64,000 bases of DNA from Klebsiella spallanzanii. GTDB lineage: Bacteria; Pseudomonadota; Gammaproteobacteria; Enterobacterales; Enterobacteriaceae. A program made the position numbers and the translations under genes. The stretch covers positions 110,880 to 174,879 of the forward strand of contig NZ_CABGGS010000012.1 of NCBI RefSeq assembly GCF_902158555.1, read 5' to 3'. The notes beneath the pieces were generated by a model that was not told where the DNA came from, did no database searches, and was given only the letters and a program-made list of their open reading frames with translations. This document shows positions 39,661-56,545 of this stretch, one piece after another. Within the stretch, counting starts at the first letter, position 1. Every line of letters begins with the position of its first letter.

Positions 39661-39690
39661 GCAAAATAGTCCACATTCAGCTTGATATTG

Positions 39691-39770
39691 GGGTTGTTAC
39701 CGCCGTGCGGGCAAAACCTGAAGCAAATGACTTCTGTTTTATACAGGTGATTTGCTTCAGGTTTTTTTTT
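39691..39770 (+). terminator. Second bgl RAT site and terminator
   Basis: A second RAT-like element (GGGTTGTTACCGC ... GCGGGCAAAACC, 39691-39718) overlaps another perfect 13-bp stem (ACCTGAAGCAAAT 39716-39728 with 39750-39762) and a T-tract. In E. coli this type of site lies between bglG and bglF. Here it follows the first one after only 30 bp, with no bglG between. Confidence 0.93.
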
Positions 39771-39792
39771 GATTCAATGCAGGGATGTTTGA

Positions 39793-41679
<1,887 letters not shown>

Positions 41680-41810
41680 AACAGGAGCATGCCCTCTCTG
41701 TCGTTATAGGTTTAAGGGCGTTTATAGTGGGTTTTTATATTTAACCCAGACAGGATTGTCTGCGCTTATTATTTTCTCACAATATTCAAGTCACACTGAT
41801 GTTTATATAA

Positions 41811-43466
<1,656 letters not shown>

Positions 43467-43478
43467 GACTTGCCGTAG

Positions 43479-44675
<1,197 letters not shown>

Positions 44676-44680
44676 TATTA

Positions 44681-45449
<769 letters not shown>

Positions 45450-45546
45450 TATCGTTCACCTGAAGCCATGTGTCCGGGTTGGTTGAGTAGACTCGGTGAG
45501 CGCCACTGGTGGCGCGATAAGACGTTGGCCACCATTGATAGGTTTT

Positions 45547-46630
<1,084 letters not shown>

Positions 46631-46647
46631 GTCGTTTCCATTTTAAT

Positions 46648-46695
46648 AAGTTAACGTTTTCGTCATGCTGATTTGTGAGACGCAATCGTTGCCGT
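46648..46695 (+). promoter_or_regulatory. PurR-type operators upstream of adeP
   Basis: AAGTTAACGTTTTCGT (46648-46663) and ACGCAATCGTTGCCGT (46680-46695) each match 13 of 16 positions of the PurR consensus ACGCAAACGTTTTCGT/ACGCAAACGTTTGCGT. They lie between the divergent yieH and adeP genes, 100-150 bp before the adeP ATG. Purine repression of an adenine permease would be expected; binding is inferred. Confidence 0.55.
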
Positions 46696-46797
46696 ATAAG
46701 CAAATTCGATGAAAAAAAGTATCTCACAACCGCCCTTATTGTCGCATTTTGGTATAGGATAGCGACGAATTTTCCCTCCTTTGTTCGGAAACCGATA

Positions 46798-48135
46798 ATG
46801 AGTCAACAACAAACCAGCCAGTCTTCTGGCCAGGGTCTGCTGGAGCGCGTGTTCAAACTGCGCGAACACGGCACGACGGCACGTACCGAAGCGATTGCAG
46901 GTTTCACCACCTTTCTGACGATGGTGTACATCGTTTTCGTTAACCCACAGATTCTCGGCGTGGCGGGTATGGATACCAGCGCCGTTTTCGTCACCACCTG
47001 TCTGATCGCCGCATTCGGCAGCATCATGATGGGGCTGTTCGCTAACCTGCCGGTTGCGCTGGCTCCGGCGATGGGTCTGAATGCCTTCTTTGCGTTTGTC
47101 GTCGTACAGGCGATGGGCCTGCCGTGGCAGGTCGGGATGGGCGCGATTTTCTGGGGCGCTGTTGGCCTGCTGCTGTTGACGATTTTCCGCGTACGCTACT
47201 GGATGATTGCCAATATCCCGGTTAGCCTGCGCGTCGGGATCACCAGCGGTATCGGCCTGTTTATCGGCATGATGGGCCTGAAAAACGCGGGTGTGATCGT
47301 CGCAAACAAAGACACTCTGGTGAGTATCGGTAATCTGACGTCTCACAGCGTACTGCTGGGCATTCTTGGCTTCTTTATCATTGCGATTCTGGCTTCCCGC
47401 AACATTCACGCTGCCGTGCTGGTTTCTATCGTGGTCACCACGCTGCTGGGCTGGATGCTGGGCGATGTTCACTATACCGGTATTGTTTCCGCGCCGCCGA
47501 GCGTGACGACGGTAATTGGTCACGTTGACCTGGCCGGTTCGCTGAACCTTGGTCTGGCAGGCGTGATCTTTTCGTTCATGCTGGTTAACCTGTTCGACTC
47601 CTCCGGCACGCTGATCGGCGTGACCGATAAAGCTGGTCTGGCTGATGCGAAGGGCAAATTCCCGCGTATGAAGCAGGCGCTGTTTGTTGACAGCGTATCG
47701 TCCGTTGCAGGCTCCTTTATCGGGACGTCTTCGGTCACTGCCTATATTGAGTCTTCTTCCGGGGTTTCCGTTGGCGGTCGTACCGGCCTGACGGCGGTCG
47801 TGGTGGGGATTCTGTTCCTGCTGGTTATCTTCCTGTCGCCGCTGGCAGGCATGGTTCCTGGTTATGCCGCAGCCGGTGCGCTGATTTACGTTGGCGTCCT
47901 GATGACATCCAGCCTGGCGCGCGTGAAGTGGGATGACCTGACCGAATCCGTTCCGGCGTTTATTACCGCCGTTATGATGCCGTTTAGCTTCTCCATCACC
48001 GAAGGTATTGCCTTAGGGTTTATCTCTTACTGCGTGATGAAGATTGGTACCGGCCGTCTGCGCGACCTCAGCCCGTGCGTGATCGTAGTTTCGCTGCTGT
48101 TCGTGCTGAAGATTGTGTTTATCGACGCACATTAA
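46798..48135 (+). CDS. adeP: Adenine permease AdeP (NCS2/AzgA family)
   Basis: Proton-coupled adenine importer in the inner membrane. The start at 46798 (MSQQQTSQSSGQGLLERVF, with GGAA upstream) gives 445 residues, the E. coli length; the open frame extends to 46675 but lacks homology there. About 13 hydrophobic segments; family motifs include GFTTFLTMVYIVFVNPQIL near residue 35, LAPAMGLNAFFAF near 87, and GVTDKAGLAD near 275. Formerly yieG/purP. Confidence 0.95.
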   Translation: MSQQQTSQSSGQGLLERVFKLREHGTTARTEAIAGFTTFLTMVYIVFVNPQILGVAGMDTSAVFVTTCLIAAFGSIMMGLFANLPVALAPAMGLNAFFAFVVVQAMGLPWQVGMGAIFWGAVGLLLLTIFRVRYWMIANIPVSLRVGITSGIGLFIGMMGLKNAGVIVANKDTLVSIGNLTSHSVLLGILGFFIIAILASRNIHAAVLVSIVVTTLLGWMLGDVHYTGIVSAPPSVTTVIGHVDLAGSLNLGLAGVIFSFMLVNLFDSSGTLIGVTDKAGLADAKGKFPRMKQALFVDSVSSVAGSFIGTSSVTAYIESSSGVSVGGRTGLTAVVVGILFLLVIFLSPLAGMVPGYAAAGALIYVGVLMTSSLARVKWDDLTESVPAFITAVMMPFSFSITEGIALGFISYCVMKIGTGRLRDLSPCVIVVSLLFVLKIVFIDAH

Positions 48136-48183
48136 TACGTATTCCGTCACACTCACCTGCTCTGGCGAGTGTGACGGAGCTAA

Positions 48184-48750
48184 TTACGCTTTAACTCGCT
48201 GAATATACTCGGCAAAAGCGCTCAATTGACCGGTCAGATGGTCGAGCGTCCCCTGATCGACGACTTTCCCTTCCTGCGGGTCCACCTTGTTCTGAATCAC
48301 GCCGCCCATAAACTCAGGCTTATTCATCACCATTGCGTCAAGGAAGACCAGAATCTGGCGCAGATGGTACTGGCAGCGTGCGCCGCCAATAGCGCCCATT
48401 GAACTGGTTTGAATCAGTACCGGTTTACCAGATAACGGCTGTTCAGGCAGACGAGACAGCCAGTCAATCGCGTTCTTCAGACCACCTGGAACCGAGTAGT
48501 TATATTCCGGGGTGACGATAACTACGCCATCGGCTTCGCGAATTTGCTGCGCGATATCCTGTACGCTTTGCGGGAATCCCTCTTCCTGCTGGAAGTCGGC
48601 ATCATAGAGAGGAATATCGCCAATAGACGGTAGCGCAGAAACGTCCATACCTGCAGGCGCAATGCCGGGAAGGGTACGTGCGACCATGGCATTAAAAGAG
48701 CCTTTGCGCAGACTTCCGAGTAACGTAACAACTTTCAACGTATCAGACAT
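48184..48750 (-). CDS. chrR: NAD(P)H-dependent FMN quinone reductase ChrR (YieF)
   Basis: Flavodoxin-fold reductase of 188 residues that reduces quinones, and chromate in vitro. FMN phosphate loop LLGSLRKGSFNAMVAR near residue 10; flavin-ring loop TPEYNYSVPGGLKNAIDWLSR near residue 80. Tetrameric in E. coli. The ATG is preceded by GGAGC. It converges with adeP; only 48 bp separate the stops. Confidence 0.94.
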   Translation of the reverse strand: MSDTLKVVTLLGSLRKGSFNAMVARTLPGIAPAGMDVSALPSIGDIPLYDADFQQEEGFPQSVQDIAQQIREADGVVIVTPEYNYSVPGGLKNAIDWLSRLPEQPLSGKPVLIQTSSMGAIGGARCQYHLRQILVFLDAMVMNKPEFMGGVIQNKVDPQEGKVVDQGTLDHLTGQLSAFAEYIQRVKA

Positions 48751-48787
48751 GATTGCTCCTTTGCATCATGATGGCCGGGAAAACCGG

Positions 48788-49525
48788 TCAGTTGAGGGAG
48801 AAGGCTTTTTCTATCGGTAAGCTGGTAAAGCGCATCAGTCGGACTGGCGGCTCTTTTGCGCGTGCTTGCGCGTCGGGCAGACTGCGCCACCCCTCTTTGC
48901 CGTTATATTCCCAGATTTTCAGCTTGCCGATATCCGGAGTTGCGGCGATGGACCATACCAGTACCGTTTCGGCATCGCAGACGGCTTCAATTGGCTGTAT
49001 TCCGCTTGTCCGTAACCGTCCGGAACCAGGAAGAAGCTGTAGGTTAACGGCGGCTTCACCAGTTAGCTTCAGCACGCTTTTGCGTAGAGCGTCCAGTTGG
49101 GCGCGAGCTTCGTCAGGATCGTGCTGATTATTAATCCACAAACGCTCATTACTGTTAAAAACGTAGCGGTTCGCGTCGTGTAGTGAATGTAAACCTCGGG
49201 AAGCGTGCTGTAATTCCATATCCAGGCCGCAATCGCCTTCGGTCGTTAATGCTACGCCGACGATATTTCCGGCATAAGAGATGGAGAAGCGTGGGAGATG
49301 CTCGTCGCGAAACGTTGGTTTTCCATTCTCTTCGTCAATTATTTCGGGAAGTTCGCTGATGCCATACAACATAAAGAGGAGTTCTGCGAGTAGCGATCGT
49401 GATGCGCGATAGCGGCTTTGTCGATACTCAGGTAGACGCCTTGCGGATTGATGACAGGCCGCTGACAGGCGTGTTGATATTGGCTCTCGAGTGTTGAGGA
49501 TCCCTCTTGCAAAATGCGTTGCCAT
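48788..49525 (-). CDS. yieE: 4'-phosphopantetheinyl transferase superfamily protein YieE
   Basis: Protein of 245 residues resembling E. coli YieE. The Mg2+/CoA-binding GLDMELQ of Sfp-type transferases is near residue 100. The second family motif, usually WxxKEAxxK, appears as DALRKSVLKLTGE near residue 148, with the Glu and Trp changed, so catalytic activity as a carrier-protein transferase is uncertain. No carrier protein or synthase gene is adjacent. It starts 37 nt upstream of chrR on the same strand and may be cotranscribed with it. Confidence 0.85.
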   Translation of the reverse strand: MATHFARGILNTREPISTRLSAACHQSARRLPEYRQSRYRASRSLLAELLFMLYGISELPEIIDEENGKPTFRDEHLPRFSISYAGNIVGVALTTEGDCGLDMELQHASRGLHSLHDANRYVFNSNERLWINNQHDPDEARAQLDALRKSVLKLTGEAAVNLQLLPGSGRLRTSGIQPIEAVCDAETVLVWSIAATPDIGKLKIWEYNGKEGWRSLPDAQARAKEPPVRLMRFTSLPIEKAFSLN

Positions 49526-49671
49526 TCGTCGCTCCGTGATTAATGGTCAATGATAAAAACTGCGAATAACATTATCGCTCAGAATGGTCAGGTTTTAATG
49601 CGGAAATCCCCCCTTGAAAAGGGAAATTGCGTGAATTTTACAATTTATTGCGCAAAGTGATGAAAACAGGG

Positions 49672-50631
49672 CTATAGCGGGTCAGCGTAGAGCTGTCTGA
49701 GCGTTTCTCGTAGCCATACGATCTTTGGGTTATAGCTGTTGCGTTTATGCCACAGAAGGGTGAAGGGTACGCGTATTTTCTCCAGCAGCGACGGCTCAAG
49801 CGGGATTGGAAGTGAAACCAACGGCAAGTGATGCTGCTGGTTATAACGCTGGCAATAGCGTGGGGCGGTGGCCAGCATCGTATGATGAGGCTGGGCAGCC
49901 ATAAACAGCGACTGCTCAAAACCCGGTACGGTCAATGCGACGGTGCGTTTATGCCCCAGCTCGTGCAGCACATCATCCAGCGCCCAGGTGTCGCTTTGTT
50001 CCCAACAGATATTGATGTGCGGATAGCGTAAGAAGGTTTCCAGATTCCACTCATCGTTGAGTGCGGGGTGATCGGAGCGTAGCCATACCTGCGGCAGGTC
50101 GGTAAACAGGACTTCAAAGTCGATATACCAGGGCAGCAGGCTGAGCTGCTCCCGAGAGCGAGGATGCGTTTCACGGCCGCAAAAACCGATGTCGACTTCA
50201 CCGCGAATAATCGCATCCAGCGAATCGTAATCCCAGTTGCGCAGGCGGATCAGCGCCTGAGGGTAGCGCTGATAGATCTGCTGTGAAAGCGTATTTAACA
50301 GGATCAGCAGCAGCGGCGACTCTGCCGCCAGTTCAAACTTCAGACCGCTTGGCATGGTGTGATGAGGTTTGTCGAGGATCTGATTACCCATCTGCATCCA
50401 GTCCGCCAGATCCTGCTCCATGCTGTTCATCAGTGGCGTGGGCGACAGTCCCAGGGGCGTTTTTACAAACAGCGGATCGTCAAACCAGGCGCGCAGTTTA
50501 GCCAGCGACTTACTCACTGCCGACGGCGAAACGTTCATCCGCTTCGCCGTGCGGGTCACGCTGAGCTCCTGCGTTAAGAGCTGTAGGCACAGGAGTAAAT
50601 TAAGATCGAGACTCGACAGGGGTTTCTTCAT
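49672..50631 (-). CDS. yidZ: LysR-type transcriptional regulator YidZ
   Basis: Regulator of 319 residues. The N-terminal winged helix-turn-helix ([25 protein letters not shown], about residues 23-47) is followed by a periplasmic-binding-like effector domain. The E. coli protein has been connected with nitric oxide tolerance under anaerobiosis; target genes are unknown. Its start lies 32 nt inside the 3' end of mdtL, so the two are coupled. Confidence 0.93.
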   Translation of the reverse strand: MKKPLSSLDLNLLLCLQLLTQELSVTRTAKRMNVSPSAVSKSLAKLRAWFDDPLFVKTPLGLSPTPLMNSMEQDLADWMQMGNQILDKPHHTMPSGLKFELAAESPLLLILLNTLSQQIYQRYPQALIRLRNWDYDSLDAIIRGEVDIGFCGRETHPRSREQLSLLPWYIDFEVLFTDLPQVWLRSDHPALNDEWNLETFLRYPHINICWEQSDTWALDDVLHELGHKRTVALTVPGFEQSLFMAAQPHHTMLATAPRYCQRYNQQHHLPLVSLPIPLEPSLLEKIRVPFTLLWHKRNSYNPKIVWLRETLRQLYADPL

Positions 50632-51784
50632 AGCGTTGCGCGGCCCGCGCCGGGGAGGCGACCATAATCAGAACAATACTCACTATGCTACAGGCAATAA
50701 GTATCCCGATCAGCATATTCATCGCGCTGAGTCCGACGATAGCGGCCAGCCAAATCCACAGCGAAGAGCCGCAGACCTGGGCAATCCCTAAAACGGAACT
50801 CGCTACGCCAGCGCGCAGGGTAAACGGCCCCAGAGCCTGACTCATCGCTACGCCAAAGCCAACGGAGAACCCAGCGCAAATAAGCCCCAGTCCCAGCATT
50901 GTCATGGCCTGGCTGGTGGAGAGACTAAGCAGCGCCCCAGCGATAAAGAACAGCACCTGTGAGGTCAGCATCAGCGTGCGCGGCTTAAACAGCGTCAGGG
51001 CAAACGGCGTCGAAAATGAAACTACCATACTGACCAGCGCCATCATCGCCATTGCCATGGAATAGGTACCGCGATCGAAGCCCATCTCTTCCATCATCAG
51101 TACCGGGGAGACGTTAACGTAGGTCAGGATAGTCGTCACGCTTAGGGTGGTAATGACAATTCGGCTGAGGAAAAAGCGGTTAAGCAGCGACTCGGGGACG
51201 ATATTTTGCTGCGTTTCCGTGTGCGGCACGGAGGTTGGTCGCGTTTCTCGCAACGCAAAAATCGAAAGCAGGCCCACCAGTACGCCCATGCCGGTCATAG
51301 TATAGAACAGGCTCTGCCAGGGATATTTCAGCATTATCAGATGGCCTAGTACCGGCGCCAGTACCGGAATAATGCAGGTGATACCGTTAAGCAGGGAGAG
51401 GACCTTCGCCCGACGGCGGTCGTCGAGGGTGTCGCGCAGAACCGCAAAGGCGACAACGTAGCAGCTTCCCGCCCCGATTCCCTGAATAAAACGCCCAATC
51501 AGGAAGTGGGTGCTGACCTGCGCCTGTGAGCAAAGAAGAGAGGCCAGAACAAATATGACGGCTCCAAATATGGCGACGGGTTTACGGCCTGATTTATCCG
51601 CTATCCGGCCCGCAAACAGCATTGCAGCGGCCATTCCCGCAAGATAAACCGAGAAGGCTATGTGCAGTTGCGCTTCGCTGGCTCCCAGATCCTGCGCGAT
51701 GCGCGGTAGCCCGACCAGATACATATCGATGCCGGATGGATAAAGCAGAACCAGCGCAAAACTGCAGATAAGAAAGCGTGCCAT
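50600..51784 (-). CDS. mdtL: MFS multidrug efflux transporter MdtL
   Basis: Inner-membrane drug:H+ antiporter of the DHA1 (Bcr/CflA) type with 12 membrane segments. The ATG at 51784 gives 394 residues (E. coli 391); the frame extends to 51886, but the family starts at [23 protein letters not shown]. Motif [14 protein letters not shown] follows TM2, and the antiporter motif-C-like [10 protein letters not shown] is in TM5. In E. coli tnaCAB lies between mdtL and mnmE; here only about 195 bp separate them. Confidence 0.94.
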   Translation of the reverse strand: MARFLICSFALVLLYPSGIDMYLVGLPRIAQDLGASEAQLHIAFSVYLAGMAAAMLFAGRIADKSGRKPVAIFGAVIFVLASLLCSQAQVSTHFLIGRFIQGIGAGSCYVVAFAVLRDTLDDRRRAKVLSLLNGITCIIPVLAPVLGHLIMLKYPWQSLFYTMTGMGVLVGLLSIFALRETRPTSVPHTETQQNIVPESLLNRFFLSRIVITTLSVTTILTYVNVSPVLMMEEMGFDRGTYSMAMAMMALVSMVVSFSTPFALTLFKPRTLMLTSQVLFFIAGALLSLSTSQAMTMLGLGLICAGFSVGFGVAMSQALGPFTLRAGVASSVLGIAQVCGSSLWIWLAAIVGLSAMNMLIGILIACSIVSIVLIMVASPARAAQRYEETPVESRS

Positions 51785-51920
51785 AGGACCCCTCACATAA
51801 GATTGCCGTAAAGCATAGTGGGGTTCGTGCGGTAGTACGAGTTGCCATTTGGACAACAATGATTTCCTGAGAGGAAAAACCGGCATTTAACTTTGTCGTG
51901 CAGAATGGAATGGATAAAAG

Positions 51921-51957
51921 ATAAAAAACCAGCTTTAACAGGATATTAAAGCTGGTT
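51921..51957 (-). terminator. mnmE terminator
   Basis: A perfect 12-bp stem (AACCAGCTTTAA 51927-51938 with TTAAAGCTGGTT 51946-51957) gives a T6 tract on the minus strand just beyond the mnmE stop. Confidence 0.93.
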
Positions 51958-51979
51958 AGTCAATGCTCACAAACTGAGT

Positions 51980-53344
51980 TTATTTACCAATGCAGAAGCT
52001 GGAGAAGATCCTACCGAGCAGGTCGTCGGAGGTAAATTCGCCAGTAATTTCGCTCAGGTTCTGCTGCGCCAGGCGCAGCTCTTCTGCCAGCAGTTCTCCT
52101 GCCCACGCGCCCAGCAGCTGCGCTTTCCCCTGTTGCAGATGATCTGCGGCCTCGGACAGTGCCTGCAGATGGCGACGGCGTGCGAGGAAGCCGCCTTCCA
52201 TATTGGTTTCAAAGCCCATGCTCTGTTTGAGATGGTTACGCAGCACGTCGACGCCTTCACCGGTGCGCGCCGAGAGGCGAACAAGTGAGTGGTCATTTAC
52301 TTCGCTCAGCCCCAGCGTTTCGCCGGTAATATCCGCTTTGTTGCGCACCACGGTAATCGGCAGGTTTTTCGGCAGACGGGCGATAAAGTCCGGCCAGATA
52401 TCCGCCGGATCGGTCGCATCAGTGGTGGTGCCATCGACCATAAACAGCACGCGGTCGGCTTGTTCAATTTCCTGCCAGGCACGCTCGATGCCGATGCGCT
52501 CGACCTCATCGTTCGCATCGCGCAGGCCTGCAGTATCGATGATGTGCAGCGGCATACCGTCGATATGGATATGTTCGCGTAGCACGTCGCGGGTAGTACC
52601 GGCAATATCGGTGACGATAGCCGCTTCACGACCCGCCAGCGCGTTCAGCAGGCTCGATTTCCCGGCGTTCGGACGTCCGGCAATCACCACTTTCATCCCT
52701 TCGCGCAGCAGGCTGCCCTGGCGCGCTTCGGCGCGTACGGCGTCGAGATCGGTAATCACCTCGTTAAGCTGGGCTTCGATTTTACCGTCGGAGAGGAAGT
52801 CGATCTCCTCATCCGGGAAATCAATCGCCGCTTCCACGTAGATACGCAGGTGAGTAAGTGCTTCTACAAGGTGATTAACGCGCGTGGAGAATGCGCCCTG
52901 TAAAGAGTTCAGCGCTGAGCGCGCGGCCTGCTCGGAGCTGGCGTCAATCAGGTCGGCGATTGCCTCGGCCTGGGCCAGATCGAGCTTATCATTGAGAAAC
53001 GCGCGCTCGGAGAACTCACCGGGCCTGGCGATACGCAGGCCGGGTAGCGTCAGAATACGTTTGAGCAGCAGATCGAGGATAACCGGGCCGCCGTGGCCCT
53101 GAAGCTCCAGTACATCTTCACCAGTGAAGGAGTTCGGGCCAGGGAACCACAGCGCAATCCCCTGATCCAGCGCGCTGCCGTCGCTGTCTTTAAACGGCAG
53201 GTAGTCGGCATAGCGCGGCTTTGGCAGCTTGCCGAGCACCGCCTGTGCGACGTCGCGCGCCTTCAGGCCAGAGATACGCAGAATGCCCACACCACCGCGT
53301 CCCGGTGGGGTTGCCTGGGCGACGATAGTGTCGTTATGGCTCAT
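51980..53344 (-). CDS. mnmE: tRNA modification GTPase MnmE (TrmE)
   Basis: GTPase of 454 residues that partners MnmG (17887-19776) in wobble-uridine modification. N-terminal tetrahydrofolate-binding domain residues 1-118; central helical domain; inserted G domain with G1 [12 protein letters not shown] near 223, G2 GTTRD near 250, G3 DTAGL near 270 and G4 NKAD near 335. It ends with the C-terminal CIGK motif, whose Cys is essential. Complete and typical. Confidence 0.98.
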   Translation of the reverse strand: MSHNDTIVAQATPPGRGGVGILRISGLKARDVAQAVLGKLPKPRYADYLPFKDSDGSALDQGIALWFPGPNSFTGEDVLELQGHGGPVILDLLLKRILTLPGLRIARPGEFSERAFLNDKLDLAQAEAIADLIDASSEQAARSALNSLQGAFSTRVNHLVEALTHLRIYVEAAIDFPDEEIDFLSDGKIEAQLNEVITDLDAVRAEARQGSLLREGMKVVIAGRPNAGKSSLLNALAGREAAIVTDIAGTTRDVLREHIHIDGMPLHIIDTAGLRDANDEVERIGIERAWQEIEQADRVLFMVDGTTTDATDPADIWPDFIARLPKNLPITVVRNKADITGETLGLSEVNDHSLVRLSARTGEGVDVLRNHLKQSMGFETNMEGGFLARRRHLQALSEAADHLQQGKAQLLGAWAGELLAEELRLAQQNLSEITGEFTSDDLLGRIFSSFCIGK

Positions 53345-53363
53345 GATTACTCTCTATGTAAAT

Positions 53364-53391
53364 GTAAAAAAGGCGGTCTATTGACCGCCTT
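53364..53391 (-). terminator. Terminator of the rpmH-rnpA-yidD-yidC transcript
   Basis: AAGGCGGTC (53370-53378) pairs with GACCGCCTT (53383-53391) around TATT. On the minus strand a TTTTTT tract follows. It lies downstream of the ERIC copy that follows yidC and 20 bp upstream of mnmE. Confidence 0.9.
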
Positions 53392-53413
53392 CTCTGGCAT
53401 TAACTTTACCGTA

Positions 53414-53540
53414 GATTCTCGAAATAGTTCAAGTTGCAGGAAGGCGGCAAGTTAGAGAGGCCCCAGGAGCTTACTGAAGTAAGTGACTGAGGCGAACTAA
53501 CGAAGCCAACGCATCTGCGGCTTGAAGAATGAAGAGAATC
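53414..53540 (+). repeat. ERIC element (copy 3, yidC 3' end)
   Basis: A 127-bp element with terminal repeats GATTCTC (53414-53420) and GAGAATC (53534-53540), the ERIC core CCCAGGAGCTTACTGAAGTAAGTGACTGAGGCGA, and the flanks GTTGCAGGAAGGCGGCAAG and GCCAACGCATCTGCGGCTTGAAG. Closest of the three copies to the ERIC consensus. Its end overlaps the first two bases (TG, complement) of the yidC stop codon region at 53539-53541. Confidence 0.96.
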
Positions 53541-55185
53541 AGGATTTTTTCTTCTCGCGGCTATGCAGACCACGCTTCTCCAGACCACGGTAAATCAGCT
53601 GCTGCTGGATAATGGTGACCAGGTTGCTGACGATATAGTAAACCACCAGACCAGACGGGAACCACAGGAAGAACACCGTGAAGATGACCGGCATAAAGGT
53701 CATGATCTTCTGCTGCATCGGGTCGGTCACGGTCGTCGGAGACATCTTCTGAATGAAGAACATCGTCGCGCCCATGATGATCGGCAGGATGTAGTACGGG
53801 TCTTGTGCAGACAGGTCGTGGATCCACAGGATAAACGGCGCATGACGCAGTTCAACCGAGGCGCTCAGCATGTAGTACAGCGCAAGGAAGATAGGCATCT
53901 GAATAATCAGAGGGAAGCAGCCACCCAGCGGGTTTACCTTCTCTGCTTTGTACAGTGCCATCATTTCCTGGCTCTGACGCTGTTTGTCGTCACCAAGACG
54001 CTCGCGCATGGCCTGAATCTTCGGCTGCAGCATACGCATCTTCGCCATGGAGGTGTACTGCGCTTTGGTCAGCGGGTACATGATGCCACGAACGATAAAG
54101 GTGATAACGATGATGGAGAAGCCCCAGTTGCCCAGGAAGCTATGGATCCATTTCAGCAGTTTGAACAGCGGCTGAGAGATGAACCACAACCAACCATAGT
54201 CAACGGTCAGGTCAAGATGCGGCGCAACGGCGGCCATTTTGTCCTGAATCGCCGGACCAACCCACAGCACGCTTTCCAGCTTATCGGTTTGACCCGGCTG
54301 TACCAGAACCGGCTGAGATTTGTAGCCGATAGCCACAAGACCGTTGCCGAGGTTCGCAGTGTAGAAGTTGTTGGTGCCGTTGTTCTGTGGAACCCATGCG
54401 GTCGTGAAGTACTGCTGCAGCATGGCAACCCAACCGTTTTTGGTGCTGACGTTCAGGTTTTCGTTATCAACGATAGTATCGAATTTATATTTTTCGTACT
54501 TCGTTTCAGACGTGGAGTACGCTGCGCCACGGAAGGTGTGCATCGTTGTCAGGCCACCGGTCTGCGTATCGCGATGCGTCGGCAGATTAGCCGTTTGCTT
54601 CAACTGACCAAAGGTTGACACTTCCAGCGGTTTTTCGCTGGCGTTTTGTACGCTATAGGCGACGTTGACCGCATATTCACCGCGTTTCAGGGTGAAAGTT
54701 TTGGTGAAAACGTTGCCTGCTTTATCGGTGTACGCCAGTGGAATGACGATTTCGTTCTGGCCATCAGCCAGCACAAACGCATCTTTATCGACGTTATACA
54801 GCGGACGCGGTCCGTTAGCCGGGTTATCCGGGCCATCACGACCGGTTAAACCGCTCTGCGCCTGATAGGTAAACTGCGGCGTGGTTTCCAGTAACTGGAA
54901 CGGTTCTGTCGATTTCAGCTCTTTTGGATAGTCCAGAAGCAGCGCTTGCTCAACATCACCACCGCTGGTGTTGATGGTCAGGTCAAGCACATCGGTTTTT
55001 ACCGTAATCAGTTTCCCCTGGCCACTGGCCGGTACGCCCTGGTCGGCGGCGCTACCCGTTGCTGTGGTCGTTGTCTGCGTGGTCTGTTGCTGGGGCTGAG
55101 GATTGTTATCCTGCTCCCAGGCTTGCCAGATCATGAAAGACACGAACAACAAAGCGATGATAAGAAGATTGCGTTGCGAATCCAT
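53539..55185 (-). CDS. yidC: Membrane protein insertase YidC
   Basis: Inserts and folds inner-membrane proteins alone or with SecYEG; subunit c of ATP synthase (atpE here) is a classic client. The 548-residue protein has an uncleaved first helix ([17 protein letters not shown]), a large periplasmic beta-sandwich (about residues 55-340) and five conserved C-terminal helices, with the hydrophilic-groove Arg in [21 protein letters not shown] near residue 366. The basic tail ends in KKKS, and the stop coincides with the end of an ERIC element. Confidence 0.98.
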   Translation of the reverse strand: MDSQRNLLIIALLFVSFMIWQAWEQDNNPQPQQQTTQTTTTATGSAADQGVPASGQGKLITVKTDVLDLTINTSGGDVEQALLLDYPKELKSTEPFQLLETTPQFTYQAQSGLTGRDGPDNPANGPRPLYNVDKDAFVLADGQNEIVIPLAYTDKAGNVFTKTFTLKRGEYAVNVAYSVQNASEKPLEVSTFGQLKQTANLPTHRDTQTGGLTTMHTFRGAAYSTSETKYEKYKFDTIVDNENLNVSTKNGWVAMLQQYFTTAWVPQNNGTNNFYTANLGNGLVAIGYKSQPVLVQPGQTDKLESVLWVGPAIQDKMAAVAPHLDLTVDYGWLWFISQPLFKLLKWIHSFLGNWGFSIIVITFIVRGIMYPLTKAQYTSMAKMRMLQPKIQAMRERLGDDKQRQSQEMMALYKAEKVNPLGGCFPLIIQMPIFLALYYMLSASVELRHAPFILWIHDLSAQDPYYILPIIMGATMFFIQKMSPTTVTDPMQQKIMTFMPVIFTVFFLWFPSGLVVYYIVSNLVTIIQQQLIYRGLEKRGLHSREKKKS

Positions 55186-55187
55186 CG

Positions 55188-55445
55188 TTAGTGTTCTCTG
55201 GTATCAAATGGTCCAGGCGGGACGGGATCGTCACCACCAGGGTGTAAAGGGTGGCATTTTAATACGCGTTTCACCGTCAACCAACTGCCTTTTATCAATC
55301 CAAACCTGCGCAATGCCTCAATTCCGTATTGAGAACAGGTTGGGGTGAAACGACAGTGCGGCCCGAGTAGCGGACTAATCAGGCGCTGATAGACCCGAAT
55401 CAGGCCTATCAGGACCCGCGAGCCAGGCGACAGTGGCGGCGCCAT
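55188..55445 (-). CDS. yidD: Membrane protein insertion efficiency factor YidD
   Basis: Small amphipathic membrane-associated protein, 85 residues, that assists YidC-dependent insertion. Family pattern [29 protein letters not shown] with conserved Cys residues is intact near residues 17-45. The start lies 37 nt inside the end of rnpA, and the stop is 2 nt from yidC, a tightly packed operon. Confidence 0.96.
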   Translation of the reverse strand: MAPPLSPGSRVLIGLIRVYQRLISPLLGPHCRFTPTCSQYGIEALRRFGLIKGSWLTVKRVLKCHPLHPGGDDPVPPGPFDTREH

Positions 55446-55768
55446 AATTTTTCCAACGCTTCCGAGAGAGCACGGTTATCGAGGTCGGCAACCCCCTTCT
55501 TCGCCACCACCACGAAATCCATAGGCGGGAGTTCATGTTGACGTAAACGGAAGCTTTCGCGCGTCAGACGTTTAATCCGATTGCGTTCATGCGCACGCTT
55601 AACGTTTTTCTTGGCGACAGTAAGACCGATGCGGGGATGCCCCAGCGAATTTTGGCGGCCGAGGATGGTGATTTGCGGCGTGCCAGCCCGTAATGGCTGC
55701 TGGAAGACGAAAGTGAAATGACTGGGAGTTAACAAGCGTAACTCCCTGGGAAATGCGAGCTTAACCAC
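55409..55768 (-). CDS. rnpA: Ribonuclease P protein component
   Basis: Basic protein cofactor of RNase P, 119 residues, translated from GTG at 55768 (as in E. coli). The RNR motif [15 protein letters not shown] near residue 60 contacts the RNA subunit. It overlaps yidD by 37 nt at its 3' end and follows rpmH after 15 nt. Confidence 0.97.
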   Translation of the reverse strand: MVKLAFPRELRLLTPSHFTFVFQQPLRAGTPQITILGRQNSLGHPRIGLTVAKKNVKRAHERNRIKRLTRESFRLRQHELPPMDFVVVAKKGVADLDNRALSEALEKLWRRHCRLARGS

Positions 55769-55783
55769 TCAGGGTTAGCTTTA

Positions 55784-56545
<762 letters not shown>

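Noticed and set aside
46663..47523. 286-codon open frame antisense to adeP
   Set aside because: Complement of membrane-protein codons yields a repetitive Gln/Asn/His/Arg-rich product; no start context and no homology that I recognise.
53563..54618. 351-codon open frame antisense to yidC
   Set aside because: Lies wholly within the conserved yidC gene, low-complexity His/Arg/Gln-rich translation typical of a reverse-frame shadow.
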